In this document: in pieces, positions 1 through 7,190 of the stretch
Layout: each line of letters opens with the position of its first letter
Position numbering within the stretch: position 1 is the first letter of the stretch
IMG/VR virus record: IMGVR_UViG_3300049911_000136
Location: 1 to 35,831 of that record
Length of the DNA: 35,831 nt
Reading direction: 5' to 3' (one strand)
DNA from: a virus
The notes under the pieces: generated by a model
Told to the model about the DNA's origin: nothing
Databases searched by the model: none
What the model saw: the letters and a program-made list of their open reading frames with translations, nothing else
Program-made: the position numbers and the translations under genes

Positions 1-120
1 ATTCACAGGCTACAAGGCGTCCAGGAGGGCTTCAGGCGCGTCCGGAGAGGTAGGATATACCAAACTACGGCGTTTTGGATTTGGAGGCTTCACAGGGCAT
101 TTGTGGGCGAAAGGAGGTGC

Positions 121-214
121 GGTATGGTTGGGTCTGGTAAGGTTAGGTTAGGTTGGGTCTGGTAAGGCAGGCATTGTTGGGTTCGGTCGGGTCTTGTGGA
201 ATCTGGTGAGGTAT
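121..214 (+). repeat. GGTNN pentamer array A1
   Basis: This stretch is G/T-rich on the plus strand and built from GGT or GGC triplets spaced two bases apart, giving a 5-bp period with occasional phase slips. It starts just after a good Shine-Dalgarno-like AAGGAGG at 111-117 and ends 27 bases before the first gene. Two related arrays lie at 876-1335 and 3220-3308 in the same orientation. Bases 1-117 hold no gene I can support. The function is unknown. Confidence 0.8.
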
Positions 215-240
215 AGTTTTTTACTTGAAAGGGGATTTTG

Positions 241-855
241 ATGGCAAAGCAAGAAGTGGCAGTAAGTATTCAGGCGCTGAAGATAGCAAAGACAGAGGTC
301 AAGATTGCGGGAGACCTCCTAATCATTCACAAGTTCTCTGAAAAGTCAAGGAAGGAGATGCTGGGTAAGCAGATGGGCGCGGCGAAGAAAATCAGGGAAA
401 ATCGCGTTCCGGATGAAGAGGTTGAGCAGGCGCTTTACCGCTGCAATGGGAAGCCGGCGTTTCCCGCTGATGGCTTCAAAAAGGCGATAGTAAACGCTTG
501 CCGCTATGCTTCAGGACTTCCGATGACCAGGGCGCGCGGGATGTTTTTCGTGCGGGGAGTTTACGCTTCGGAAGAGGGCAGGGAACTCATACCGATAGAA
601 GGGAAACTTGAGAAGCGCGAGGATATTGGCAGGCTTGAGAACGGGGTCGCCTGCGTAATCTTCAGACCGCAGTTGCGGGATTGGACGGCGGTTCTCCCGA
701 TAGAGTATAACGCCGACCTGCTCTCCCTTGAGCAACTCATAAATCTCATCAACATTGCCGGCGCGATGGTGGGAGTCGGGGATTGGAGACCGGAGCGCGG
801 CGGAACGTTTGGCAGATTTCGCGTAGTTTTGGAGGAAAGAAAGGCGAAGAAATAG
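241..855 (+). CDS. Conserved phage protein with C-terminal Gly-rich loop (RAMP-like motif), function unknown
   Basis: This 204-residue protein starts at ATG 241, six bases after an AAAGGGGA ribosome site; the TTG at 238 is less likely. The first ~60 residues are rich in Lys and Glu with beta-like stretches near residues 8-30. The C-terminus, about residues 175-196, carries G-V-G-D-W-R-P-E-R-G-G-T-F-G-R-F. I associate this pattern with uncharacterised phage proteins, and it superficially resembles the G-rich loop of RAMP/Cas7-like RNA-binding folds. That resemblance is a motif-level inference only. The gene is flanked on both sides by GGTNN arrays and is the first gene before the packaging block. 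No catalytic residues are evident. It could equally be a ssDNA-binding or replication accessory protein. Confidence 0.75.
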   Translation: MAKQEVAVSIQALKIAKTEVKIAGDLLIIHKFSEKSRKEMLGKQMGAAKKIRENRVPDEEVEQALYRCNGKPAFPADGFKKAIVNACRYASGLPMTRARGMFFVRGVYASEEGRELIPIEGKLEKREDIGRLENGVACVIFRPQLRDWTAVLPIEYNADLLSLEQLINLINIAGAMVGVGDWRPERGGTFGRFRVVLEERKAKK

Positions 856-875
856 GTCAATTCAAACGCTAATGT

Positions 876-1335
876 GGTATGGTGTGGTTAGGTAAGATTT
901 TGCGAAGTCGGGTCTTGTGGAATTTGGCAAGGCAAGGCAGGTATTGTCCGGTCTGGTCCGGTCGGGTCGGGTCTGTTGGGGTGGGGTGGGGCATAGTTTG
1001 GTTGAATAGGGCGCTGTAAGGCAGGTGCGGTCAAGCAAGGTTTGGTAAGGTGCGGTGCGGTTTGGCAGGGCTTGGCAGGTATGGCGCGGTCTGGTGCGGT
1101 AGGATGGAGCATATTTGTGTTTGGCTTGGTTCGGTGAGGCAGGCAATATGAGGTAAGGTCTGGTGAGGTCTGGTCTGACAAAGTCCCGTCAGGTATGGTG
1201 AGGCGAGGCAATGTTTGGCAGGCGATGTTTTGTCAGGCTCGGTCTGGCAGGGTCAGGCAGGTTTTTGTATGGCACTGTATGGTCTGGTGCGGTAGGGCAA
1301 GGTAAGGCAGGTATGGTTTCGGTTTTTGGTTCTGG
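876..1335 (+). repeat. GGTNN pentamer array A2 (about 460 bp, fills the 856-1355 gap)
   Basis: This gap between two genes is filled by a degenerate pentamer array. It opens with GGTATGGTGTGGTTAGGTAA at 876-895 and continues for about 90 units in which GG recurs every 5 bases, the third base is usually T or C, and the last two vary. Phase slips are frequent, so no frame is maintained. The array ends just before the GAAAGGAG ribosome site of the next gene. Long Pro/Thr-rich open frames on the minus strand here are by-products of the repeat. Blocks of four units satisfy a two-tier G-quadruplex pattern (GG-N3 repeated). Confidence 0.85.
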
Positions 1336-1355
1336 AACTCTGAAAGGAGCGGAAG

Positions 1356-1847
1356 ATGGCAAAGACTTACGCTTGGAAGTCGGGCGCGCAGATAAAGGCA
1401 GACCCGCAGAAGGCAGCAAGAGAAATATACGCGCTGCACAAAAGGAACGGCGGCGTTACCGACCAGCAATTGATAGAGCAGGCAAAACCCGCGACTTCGG
1501 AACTGCACAGCGAATTCACGTGGAACGATAAAGTTTGCGGGGTGGAATATCGCAAGATGCAGGCGCGGCACATTTTGAACTGCCTTATCTTCCTCGTGGA
1601 GCGAGAAAACAAAGAACCGCTGGAAGTCAGAGCCTTCCAAAATATAGACTGGAAACCCGGAAGGCAAGGAGTTTATATCGCGGTGGAGAACATTCTATCG
1701 CAAGCAGATGGGCGCGCGCAATTGCTCCAGCAATTTTATGAGGATATTCAAGACTTGCGGCAGCGTTATCGCGATTTACAGGAATACACGGATATTTTTT
1801 TAGCAATGAATGAACTTGAGTTAGCAGTGAGCAAGGCTAAATCTTGA
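1356..1847 (+). CDS. Conserved phage protein, function unknown
   Basis: This 163-residue protein starts at ATG 1356 with GAAAGGAG upstream. Residues 1-45 look helical and contain a Gly-Gly turn at 32-33. The central stretch L-H-S-E-F-T-W-N-D at about 50-58 is followed by a region rich in Arg, Gln and His (Y-R-x-x-Q-A-R-H). That layout is common in uncharacterised phage proteins encoded near early or packaging genes. The C-terminal third is charged and probably a helical coiled segment (about 125-160). Its stop overlaps the TTG start of the next gene, so the two are translationally coupled. I cannot assign a function. Confidence 0.8.
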   Translation: MAKTYAWKSGAQIKADPQKAAREIYALHKRNGGVTDQQLIEQAKPATSELHSEFTWNDKVCGVEYRKMQARHILNCLIFLVERENKEPLEVRAFQNIDWKPGRQGVYIAVENILSQADGRAQLLQQFYEDIQDLRQRYRDLQEYTDIFLAMNELELAVSKAKS

Positions 1848-2116
1848 AAGTTCCGGAACTCCGAACCACTAACGCGAGCGCCGTCATTGGCGAGTTCACA
1901 TACGAGGCTTGCGCGGAGTGCGTCCACGGCGGAAGTTTCTTTGAGGAAGGCTGCGCGAAAAAAGTTATTTGCGCTGACACGGAATTAGGTATAGTATTTT
2001 GTCAGAGGTTCAAGAACAAGAACGAGGCGAGGTTTAGGCGCCGGCGAAAGTTCAGGAGAAAGTTCAGGTTCAACGTCTATTTGCCGCCGGAGATTGAGCG
2101 GGAGGGATACGAATAA
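1844..2116 (+). CDS. Small Cys-containing basic phage protein
   Basis: This 90-residue protein starts at TTG 1844, overlapping the preceding stop (TTGA), with AAGG eight bases upstream. Cysteines occur as C-A-E-C at about residues 20-23, then at about 35, 41 and 51, which suggests a zinc- or metal-binding fold. The C-terminal third is strongly basic (runs of Arg and Lys at about 60-75), so nucleic-acid binding is plausible. It lies between an uncharacterised phage gene and the DUF559 nuclease. The family is not recognised. Confidence 0.65.
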   Translation: MKVPELRTTNASAVIGEFTYEACAECVHGGSFFEEGCAKKVICADTELGIVFCQRFKNKNEARFRRRRKFRRKFRFNVYLPPEIEREGYE

Positions 2117-2148
2117 AATGTCCACAAGCCGAAAAGGAAAAAATAATT

Positions 2149-2619
2149 ATGCAGTTTCATAAAAATCCCTATCGGTGGATGCCGCGGAGAAAAAAGATAA
2201 AGCCGATAAAAATAGAACTGCTTGGTCGCGCCAAGAGAATAAAGGAAAAACCAACTCGCGCCGAAAAATGGGCGCGACAACTTTTGGACGTAACTTATTT
2301 GGGCGAAAAGTTTGAATCGCAAGTTATACAGGGTTATTATATTTGCGATTTTTTGTCACAAGAATACAAAATCGTGATAGAAATAGATGGTAAATACCAC
2401 TACAAAAGCCCATCTCAAACATTTTATGACGAAAAGAGAGATACCTATTTGACCGAAAGAGGCTTTTTCGTTTTGAGGATTCCCAATTCGCTCGTGCTTG
2501 ATTCCCCTCAAGCGTTTCTTGCGCTTGTGAAAAAAAGCATAGGTGGTCATAAGGCATTGAAACGCAGAAATCAACAAGCGAATATATACCGAAAGCGAAC
2601 AGGATGCGCGAAGCGATAG
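2149..2619 (+). CDS. DUF559 / Vsr-like endonuclease-fold protein
   Basis: This 156-residue protein has the features of the DUF559 family, a PD-(D/E)XK or Vsr-related fold. It shows T-R-A-E-K (36-40) at the start of the first helix, C-D-F (66-68) on a core strand, then I-E-I-D-G-K-Y-H (77-84). A following D-x-K-R-D-x-Y-L motif near 94-101 precedes a G-F-x-V-L-R-I strand (105-111). Likely catalytic acids are D67, E78 and D80. Members are found as lone nucleases and in mobile elements, and their biological role is poorly known. Here it sits directly upstream of the small terminase gene, where it might nick DNA during packaging or act as a selfish endonuclease. That role is inference. Confidence 0.85.
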   Translation: MQFHKNPYRWMPRRKKIKPIKIELLGRAKRIKEKPTRAEKWARQLLDVTYLGEKFESQVIQGYYICDFLSQEYKIVIEIDGKYHYKSPSQTFYDEKRDTYLTERGFFVLRIPNSLVLDSPQAFLALVKKSIGGHKALKRRNQQANIYRKRTGCAKR

Positions 2620-2648
2620 ATAAAAAAAGGCAGGGAAAGGTTGCTGAA

Positions 2649-3212
2649 ATGCTTCGGCTCGCAGCAACCAGCGATGCAAAATTCGCTTGGCTTCTCAAAC
2701 TTGCGGTTCAGGCTGGCTTCGCTCCAGTCCACGGGCGCGAGGCGGGCAGTTTGCTTCTTGTCACTCCGAAGGCGCTCGCAGATGGCTTTGGAGTCACGGA
2801 GCGCACAATTAGGTCGTGGCTAAAAGAAGGGATGCCAATGCATCAAGGCTCTGTTGGCAATAAGCCTGCGCTTTATAATGTGTTTGATATTTTTAGATGG
2901 CGTCTAAGCCGAATTGAAACGGGCGAAAGCGACCCGCTGATGCGCGGAGGAAGTTCTCCAGCGCTTGAGCGTTATCGGGCGGCGAAGGCATCTCAGGCGG
3001 AGCGGGAGAATAAGAAGGCGGAGGGGCAACTTGTGGAAAGCGCGATTGTGAGTATGCAACTGGCTGAAGTTGGACGCAGTTTCAAAGTCGGTGCGGAAAT
3101 TGTAGCGCGATTACATGGCGCGAAAGTAGGCGCCGCGATTAGAGAATTGGTAGATAAGGCTCAAGGTGATTGGGAAAGACTGGGATTGAAAAAGCGCAAA
3201 AAAGGAAAATAG
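2649..3212 (+). CDS. Terminase small subunit, Nu1-like
   Basis: This product recognises the packaging site and loads the large terminase. I chose ATG 2649 (187 residues) because AAAGG lies eight bases upstream. ATG 2604 in the same frame adds 15 residues, overlaps the DUF559 gene and has no well-spaced ribosome site, but it cannot be excluded. A helix-turn-helix spans about residues 38-65, with the sequence T-E-R-T-I-R-S-W-L-K-E-G-M-P typical of Nu1-type proteins. A Tyr-containing wing follows, then a long charged helix (R-Y-R-A-A-K-A-S-Q-A-E-R-E-N-K-K-A-E-G-Q). The adjacent GpA-type large subunit supports the call. A GGTNN array lies between this gene and the large subunit. Confidence 0.87.
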   Translation: MLRLAATSDAKFAWLLKLAVQAGFAPVHGREAGSLLLVTPKALADGFGVTERTIRSWLKEGMPMHQGSVGNKPALYNVFDIFRWRLSRIETGESDPLMRGGSSPALERYRAAKASQAERENKKAEGQLVESAIVSMQLAEVGRSFKVGAEIVARLHGAKVGAAIRELVDKAQGDWERLGLKKRKKGK

Positions 3213-3219
3213 AAGATTT

Positions 3220-3308
3220 GGTTCGCTGCGGTCGGTTGTGGTCTGGTAAGGCGCGGTCGGGTCCGGTATAATTCGGTGCGGTAAGGCTGGGTATGGCAGG
3301 TATGGTGA
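3220..3308 (+). repeat. GGTNN pentamer array A3 (between small and large terminase genes)
   Basis: This is the third copy of the degenerate 5-bp array, about 18 units in the same orientation as A1 and A2. It occupies nearly all of the space between the stop of the small terminase gene and the CAGGAG ribosome site of the large terminase gene. The terS-terL interval is a common place for packaging signals, so a role in DNA recognition or in mRNA binding is possible but not shown. Confidence 0.8.
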
Positions 3309-3322
3309 GACAGGAGTAGAAA

Positions 3323-5299
3323 ATGATAGGCACAAGAAAAAACATACGGTTGCCAGTCAGCGCGCTCTTCTCCGCAATGCGTCCGCGTCAGGTTCGCACG
3401 ATGCGCCAGTTCGCGGAGGAGGAGATTATACTTCCGCCGGGCGGACCGCGGGCGGGCTTGCGCTTCTCCTGCGACTTTATGCCGTGGACGGGGCTGATTC
3501 TGGACGAGTTTGACGCGGGGCGCTATAAGATTTTTGCCATCTCGGGTCCGGTTCAAGATGGCAAAACGACCCTTGCTCTAATAATTCCGATGGCGTATTT
3601 CCTCTTTGAGATGCAGGAGAACATCATCTTCGCGGCGCCGAAGATGGAGATAGGACAGGGAAAGTTTGAGACCGAAATAAAGCCTATGATTCTGCATACT
3701 GCTTATGCGAATCTTTTGCCGGAGACAGGGCGCGGCGTGCGCGGCGGCAGGTCGGAGTCTATTTTGTTCGGCAACGGCGCACGCCTGCGGTTTATGGCTG
3801 CTGGCGGTGGCGAAGAGCAGCGAAGGGCTTTTCCCGCGCGGATAGTTTTTATCACAGAGGCGGATGTGCTGACTTGGTTTCAGGTCTCGGAGATAATCGC
3901 GCGAACCGCATCGTTCGCAAAGGTTGACCTTGCTTATACATTTATGGAATCCACGATGTCCAAGACAAGCGGGCGGATGAATCAGGAAATTACTGTGAAC
4001 GGGACGAACAGTAAAATCGCCATCCCCTGCCCTCACTGCGGAAGTTATATCATCCCGGAGCGCGAACAGTTCAAAGGCTGGCAGGATGCGAAAAATGTAA
4101 TAGAGGCGCGCGAGAAAAGCGCTTATGTGTGTCAGGAATGCGGTAAGGCGTGGACAGAAGAAGAGCGGATGACCGCGCTCAATAAGCCGGTTCTGATTGC
4201 GGAAGGGCAGACTGTTGACAGGCAGGGCAATCTTCAGGGCGAGCCGCCGCCGACCCGGACCTTCGGCTTTCGCTGGAATGCGATGCACAGCGCCCTGAAG
4301 AGTCAAGCATTTGTCGGGCAAAAGGAATTTGAGGCGAACCGCTTGGGAACTTCAGATGCACAGAAGGAATTGATGCAGTTCACTTGGGCATTGCCCTGGG
4401 AAGAGGAGCCGGAGGATTTGTCAAGTATAGACGTAAAATCGGTGCAGGAGAAACTGAATAAGTACCCGAGAGGCGTTGTGCCAAACGAAGCCAAGTTTCT
4501 CACGATGGGTATTGATGTTGGAATTTCAGATTTGCATTGGACGGCTTGGGCGTGGACGGGCGATGCGCAAGGATACCTGATAGATTACAGAGCGGCTCCC
4601 GTTCCGCAACCCGACCCACACAGCAAAGACCCAAAAAATATATTACACGCATTGCGCAGTTTGAAAAATGAAATTCTTGATTTCGGTTGGCAGAAGGCAG
4701 ATGGCAGCAAGGTGATGCCGAATATAATACTCGTGGACTCTGGCTATAAGCCTGAATACACTTATTTTTTTACGCACGAGAATGCCAAACCATATTGGTC
4801 ATCAAAAGGGCTTGGTAGCAGACTCGGTCAAGACCGATGGCACGAGCCGCATCCAGCAAAGGGCAGGCAAATAGGGCGCAACTGGTTTATCTCGCGGCAA
4901 TCGGATGAATACAGGACTCGCCTGATATGCGTGAATTCAGACGAATGGAAGCGCGAAGTCCACGAGGGTTTTCGCATTCTCCTCGGTGCGCCCGGAAGCC
5001 TATCTCTCTTTCAGGGTAGCCCGACCCATCACCTGCAATTTGCAAAGCAGATAACGGCGGAGCGGCAAATAGAAGAGCGAATTCCAGGCAAAGGAATTCA
5101 TATTTATTGGTATCAAGAACATTATGCGAATCACTATCTTGACTGCACGGCGTTGTGCCGGTGTGCTGCCGACATTCTTGGCGTGAGCGCCTTGCCGCGC
5201 GCGAGACCGCCTGTCAGACCATCTGTGAGTGAAAAGGCAAAAGCGCCTGAAGATCAGGTTGCGGTTGCGGGGGAACGGAGAATTAGGACGAGATATTGA
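3323..5299 (+). CDS. Terminase large subunit, GpA family
   Basis: This 658-residue motor-nuclease cuts concatemeric phage DNA and pumps it into proheads. The start is ATG 3323 with CAGGAG upstream. The ATPase domain has a Walker A-like S-G-P-V-Q-D-G-K-T-T (74-83) and a Walker B strand I-V-F-I-T-E-A-D (174-181). A zinc ribbon is formed by C236, C239, C270 and C273. The RNase H-like nuclease carries acidic residues in G-I-D-V-G (D398) and V-D-S-G (D472). Length and order match lambda gpA, and a cos-type mechanism is therefore possible but not proven. The C-terminal tail (about 625-658) is Pro/Lys-rich and probably binds the portal. Confidence 0.96.
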   Translation: MIGTRKNIRLPVSALFSAMRPRQVRTMRQFAEEEIILPPGGPRAGLRFSCDFMPWTGLILDEFDAGRYKIFAISGPVQDGKTTLALIIPMAYFLFEMQENIIFAAPKMEIGQGKFETEIKPMILHTAYANLLPETGRGVRGGRSESILFGNGARLRFMAAGGGEEQRRAFPARIVFITEADVLTWFQVSEIIARTASFAKVDLAYTFMESTMSKTSGRMNQEITVNGTNSKIAIPCPHCGSYIIPEREQFKGWQDAKNVIEAREKSAYVCQECGKAWTEEERMTALNKPVLIAEGQTVDRQGNLQGEPPPTRTFGFRWNAMHSALKSQAFVGQKEFEANRLGTSDAQKELMQFTWALPWEEEPEDLSSIDVKSVQEKLNKYPRGVVPNEAKFLTMGIDVGISDLHWTAWAWTGDAQGYLIDYRAAPVPQPDPHSKDPKNILHALRSLKNEILDFGWQKADGSKVMPNIILVDSGYKPEYTYFFTHENAKPYWSSKGLGSRLGQDRWHEPHPAKGRQIGRNWFISRQSDEYRTRLICVNSDEWKREVHEGFRILLGAPGSLSLFQGSPTHHLQFAKQITAERQIEERIPGKGIHIYWYQEHYANHYLDCTALCRCAADILGVSALPRARPPVRPSVSEKAKAPEDQVAVAGERRIRTRY

Positions 5300-5310
5300 A
5301 AGGAGCGGCT

Positions 5311-5496
5311 ATGCTTGGAGGCAAAGTTACGGTGAATCCAACGGCTATGGTTGAAATTGAGGTCACCATAAAGTATCCGCCGTTTTTCAAGCCGCGTCTT
5401 TGGCTCACAATCTTGGTGCTGAAAGTCGCACAGTGGGTCTGTCCGTTTCGTCTGATTATTGCAGGAAGGGAGAGGCGATGGAATCGGCAAAAATAA
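5311..5496 (+). CDS. Small hydrophobic phage protein
   Basis: This 61-residue ORF starts at ATG 5311, behind AAAGGAG. It has a hydrophobic segment at about residues 33-47, just after a Pro-rich turn, and a short basic tail. It may be a single-pass membrane or amphipathic protein. The gene overlaps the next one by 19 bases. It is unrecognised. Its position between terminase and portal is where lambda-like phages keep small connector genes, but it does not resemble gpW. Confidence 0.6.
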   Translation: MLGGKVTVNPTAMVEIEVTIKYPPFFKPRLWLTILVLKVAQWVCPFRLIIAGRERRWNRQK

Positions 5497-5582
5497 AAGT
5501 GACCATTCCCGCGGAATGGCAAGTCACGAAAAACGGCGAACAGGAAACGCTTCGCAAGGCAATAGAAAAACTGGGTAAATAA
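5478..5582 (+). CDS. 34-residue phage mini-protein
   Basis: ATG 5478 follows a good ribosome site (GGGAGAGG), which is what supports this very short ORF. The product is charged and begins M-E-S-A-K-I-K-V-T-I, with a predicted strand followed by a helix at 20-33. It overlaps the preceding gene by 19 bases in another frame. No family is recognised. Confidence 0.5.
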   Translation: MESAKIKVTIPAEWQVTKNGEQETLRKAIEKLGK

Positions 5583-5598
5583 CAGAAAGGAGATTGCT

Positions 5599-5937
5599 AT
5601 GGACTTTGAGAATTTGGGTATCTTGGAACTGCGCGAACTCGCGCGCGGAAAGGTGAAAGGATTTTCAAGTATGAGCAAAGCGGTATTGCTTGAGGCGTTG
5701 CGAGCATTATCGCCGACCGAAGGCGGCGAGGTGAAAATTGCAAGCGACCTGCCTGTTGAGACCGCGCAACTTTCAGCTGTCGGAGCGCAGATAACCTGCC
5801 CGCGTTGCGGCGCGAATGATACCGTGGCATATTCCGTTCACGGTGTTTGGCAATATCGCAGATGCCAACGGGCGGTCTGTCGGCACAGTTTTTCAGTTCG
5901 GCGCGAATATCGGTTGCAAGAAGTGTTCCAACTTTGA
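5599..5937 (+). CDS. Rho_N/SAP-like domain plus zinc ribbon ORF; 3' end collides with DUF5131 frame
   Basis: ATG 5599 has AAAGGAG upstream. Residues 4-36 resemble a Rho N-terminal or SAP-type helix-extended-loop-helix motif (L-E-L-R-E-L-A-R-G-K-V-K-G-F-S). A linker leads to C-P-R-C-G at about 73-77 and then Q-Y-R-R-C-Q at about 91-96, which reads like a transposase- or Ogr-type zinc ribbon. The final ~40 residues overlap out of frame with the start of the next ORF, and the downstream frame has the more natural codon pattern there. The true C-terminus is therefore uncertain. The ORF may be cut short by a frameshift, or the two frames may form one protein. Confidence 0.6.
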   Translation: MDFENLGILELRELARGKVKGFSSMSKAVLLEALRALSPTEGGEVKIASDLPVETAQLSAVGAQITCPRCGANDTVAYSVHGVWQYRRCQRAVCRHSFSVRREYRLQEVFQL

Positions 5938-6574
5938 ACCGCACATTCATACCGAGCGATTTGAGCAGCCTCTACGTTGGAAGAAGCCGCGCGTGATAGC
6001 CGCGAACTTTATGAGTGATTGGGTCTGTGAAAAATTCCGCAATCTATATCCCCGAAACGCAGAAGAGTTCAAATTGCGACTTGCCGTCAAAGATGCAGAT
6101 AAGGCTTTAGCGAGAGCCTCACAAAACCATATTATCCTTACTCTCACAAAAAATTATCCCCGTTTTGCTTCTCGTGTGAGAGCAGAAATAAATCTTGATT
6201 ATGCTTGGCGTAGTCACTTTTGGTTTGGAGTTACTATTTGTTCTGAAGAAAATGCGCTGGAGTTCGCAAGGAGTATAAAGCAGAACAAATTTGGTTATCC
6301 TCAAAACGCGAAAATCTGGATTTCTTTTGAACCTCTCCTCGGCGAAATCAAACGCGAGACCCTTGAGGCGATAGGCACGGTTGGTCAGATTGTCATAGGC
6401 GCACAGACGAGACCTGTGGTAATTCCCGACTTGTCTTGGATTCAAACGATACTTGAATTCGCAAAGACTCACAGGATTCCGGTCTTTATCAAAGATAATC
6501 TTTACCACGAATATATGTTGGGACTCACAAGGCAGAATTTGCGCGAATTGGCTTGGGCGAAAAGTTCTATCTGA
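5816..6574 (+). CDS. DUF5131 / phage Gp37-Gp68 family protein, N-terminus degenerate or frameshifted
   Basis: The family signature is clear. F-E-P-H-I-H-T-E-R-F is followed by P-L-x-W-K-K-P-R (residues 40-59), then W-F-G-V-T-I-C-S-E-E-N-A, A-K-I-W-I-S-F-E-P-L-L-G-E-I, and a C-terminal I-P-V-F-I-K-D-N. Family members normally begin with a three-cysteine cluster just before the F-x-P-x-x-H motif. Here only C-K-K-C (34-37) remains. The apparent ATG at 5816 has no ribosome site and lies inside the zinc-ribbon ORF. The gene is therefore N-terminally truncated, joined to the upstream ORF by a frameshift, or affected by a sequencing error between about 5820 and 5910. The family's biochemical role is not established. 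Confidence 0.8.
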   Translation: MIPWHIPFTVFGNIADANGRSVGTVFQFGANIGCKKCSNFEPHIHTERFEQPLRWKKPRVIAANFMSDWVCEKFRNLYPRNAEEFKLRLAVKDADKALARASQNHIILTLTKNYPRFASRVRAEINLDYAWRSHFWFGVTICSEENALEFARSIKQNKFGYPQNAKIWISFEPLLGEIKRETLEAIGTVGQIVIGAQTRPVVIPDLSWIQTILEFAKTHRIPVFIKDNLYHEYMLGLTRQNLRELAWAKSSI

Positions 6575-6864
6575 AGAAAGACCCAAAAGCCTATCTATCG
6601 TCCTAACCGTTTGCCTCATAATCGTGCAAAAACGCCTCTATTTGCCTTCCAAATTACCTCCTCCGCCTCTTACCACCTCGTTGGTATTTCTCTTTCGCCC
6701 TCAAACAATTTTTTACTTTTTTGTTACATCTAATAATTTTTTTACTGATATAGCAACTTTTTTCTGCAAATCCGAATTTTTCTGTTGCGTTCATCATTCT
6801 GCGGAGTATGCAAGATAGCGAAGAACAATTAGCAGACCGGCTCGCAACCGGCGAAAGGCATCAT
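6575..6864. other. Gene-free, pyrimidine-rich spacer between packaging and head blocks
   Basis: The stretch is AT-rich and markedly pyrimidine-rich on the plus strand, with several runs of six or more T between 6700 and 6780. This contrasts with the GC-rich genes on either side. I see no convincing promoter. One tiny ORF (ATG 6808, 30 codons) ends inside the terminator and lacks a well-spaced ribosome site, so I do not call it. The spacer may be remnant DNA of a lost gene. Confidence 0.5.
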
Positions 6865-6898
6865 AAGCCCACTTGTGCACAAGCAAGTGGGCTTTTTT
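6865..6898 (+). terminator. Intrinsic terminator between terminase block and head genes
   Basis: A perfect 11-bp stem, AAGCCCACTTG with CAAGTGGGCTT, has an 8-base loop and runs into six T residues. It sits 23 bases before the start of the next gene. Late genes downstream would need read-through, antitermination or an unseen promoter. Confidence 0.8.
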
Positions 6899-6920
6899 GA
6901 TGCCGCGAATTGGAGAACCG

Positions 6921-7190
6921 ATGGCGCTTGATGCGATTTCAACTTTGGCTGACGCGCTCGCGCAGTTGAACGCGAATCTTCTCTGGATGGATTCTCCAGC
7001 AAAGGCGCGGCTTTTTTATGAGGCGGCGCTTTGGTTGCGTCAAAATCGTCCAACTGCAACATCTGATGGCGGAGCATCTGTCAGTTATGCGCCTTCAGAT
7101 GAAACTATTGCCGCAGTAGAAAAATATATCCGAACTGTTGGAAATGCGAACCGCGCATCCTTCACCACGGCAAGAGGAATAATTGATTGA
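6921..7190 (+). CDS. Small head-completion or connector protein candidate
   Basis: This 89-residue protein starts at ATG 6921 with TTGGAGAA at the right spacing; the ATG at 6900 is less well placed. It is helical at the N-terminus (A-L-D-A-I-S-T-L-A-D-A-L-A) and has a flexible Gly/Ser/Ala stretch near 52-60. The stop overlaps the portal start (TTGA), so the two are coupled. Lambda encodes the head-completion protein gpW at exactly this position, but no gpW signature is visible. The functional call rests on position and size only. Confidence 0.6.
   Translation: MALDAISTLADALAQLNANLLWMDSPAKARLFYEAALWLRQNRPTATSDGGASVSYAPSDETIAAVEKYIRTVGNANRASFTTARGIID

Noticed and set aside
876-1335. Telomere-like TTAGG repeats within the arrays
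   Set aside because: Only short runs fit TTAGG; the underlying unit is GGTNN with variable ends, so no telomeric element is supported.
862-1419. Overlapping minus-strand open frames (94, 107, 76 codons) rich in Pro and Thr
   Set aside because: They arise from the complement of the GGTNN array, have no ribosome sites and read the same repeat in several frames.
3161-3556. Minus-strand 131-codon frame over the terS-terL gap
   Set aside because: It shadows the terminase gene and the array, with no ribosome site or family match.
5283-5678. Minus-strand 131-codon frame after the terminase gene
   Set aside because: It overlaps two plus-strand mini-genes with good ribosome sites and lacks its own.
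6720-6760. Possible promoter in the T-rich gap (TTGTTA with GATATA)
   Set aside because: The spacing is 20 bp and boxes are poor; no further support.
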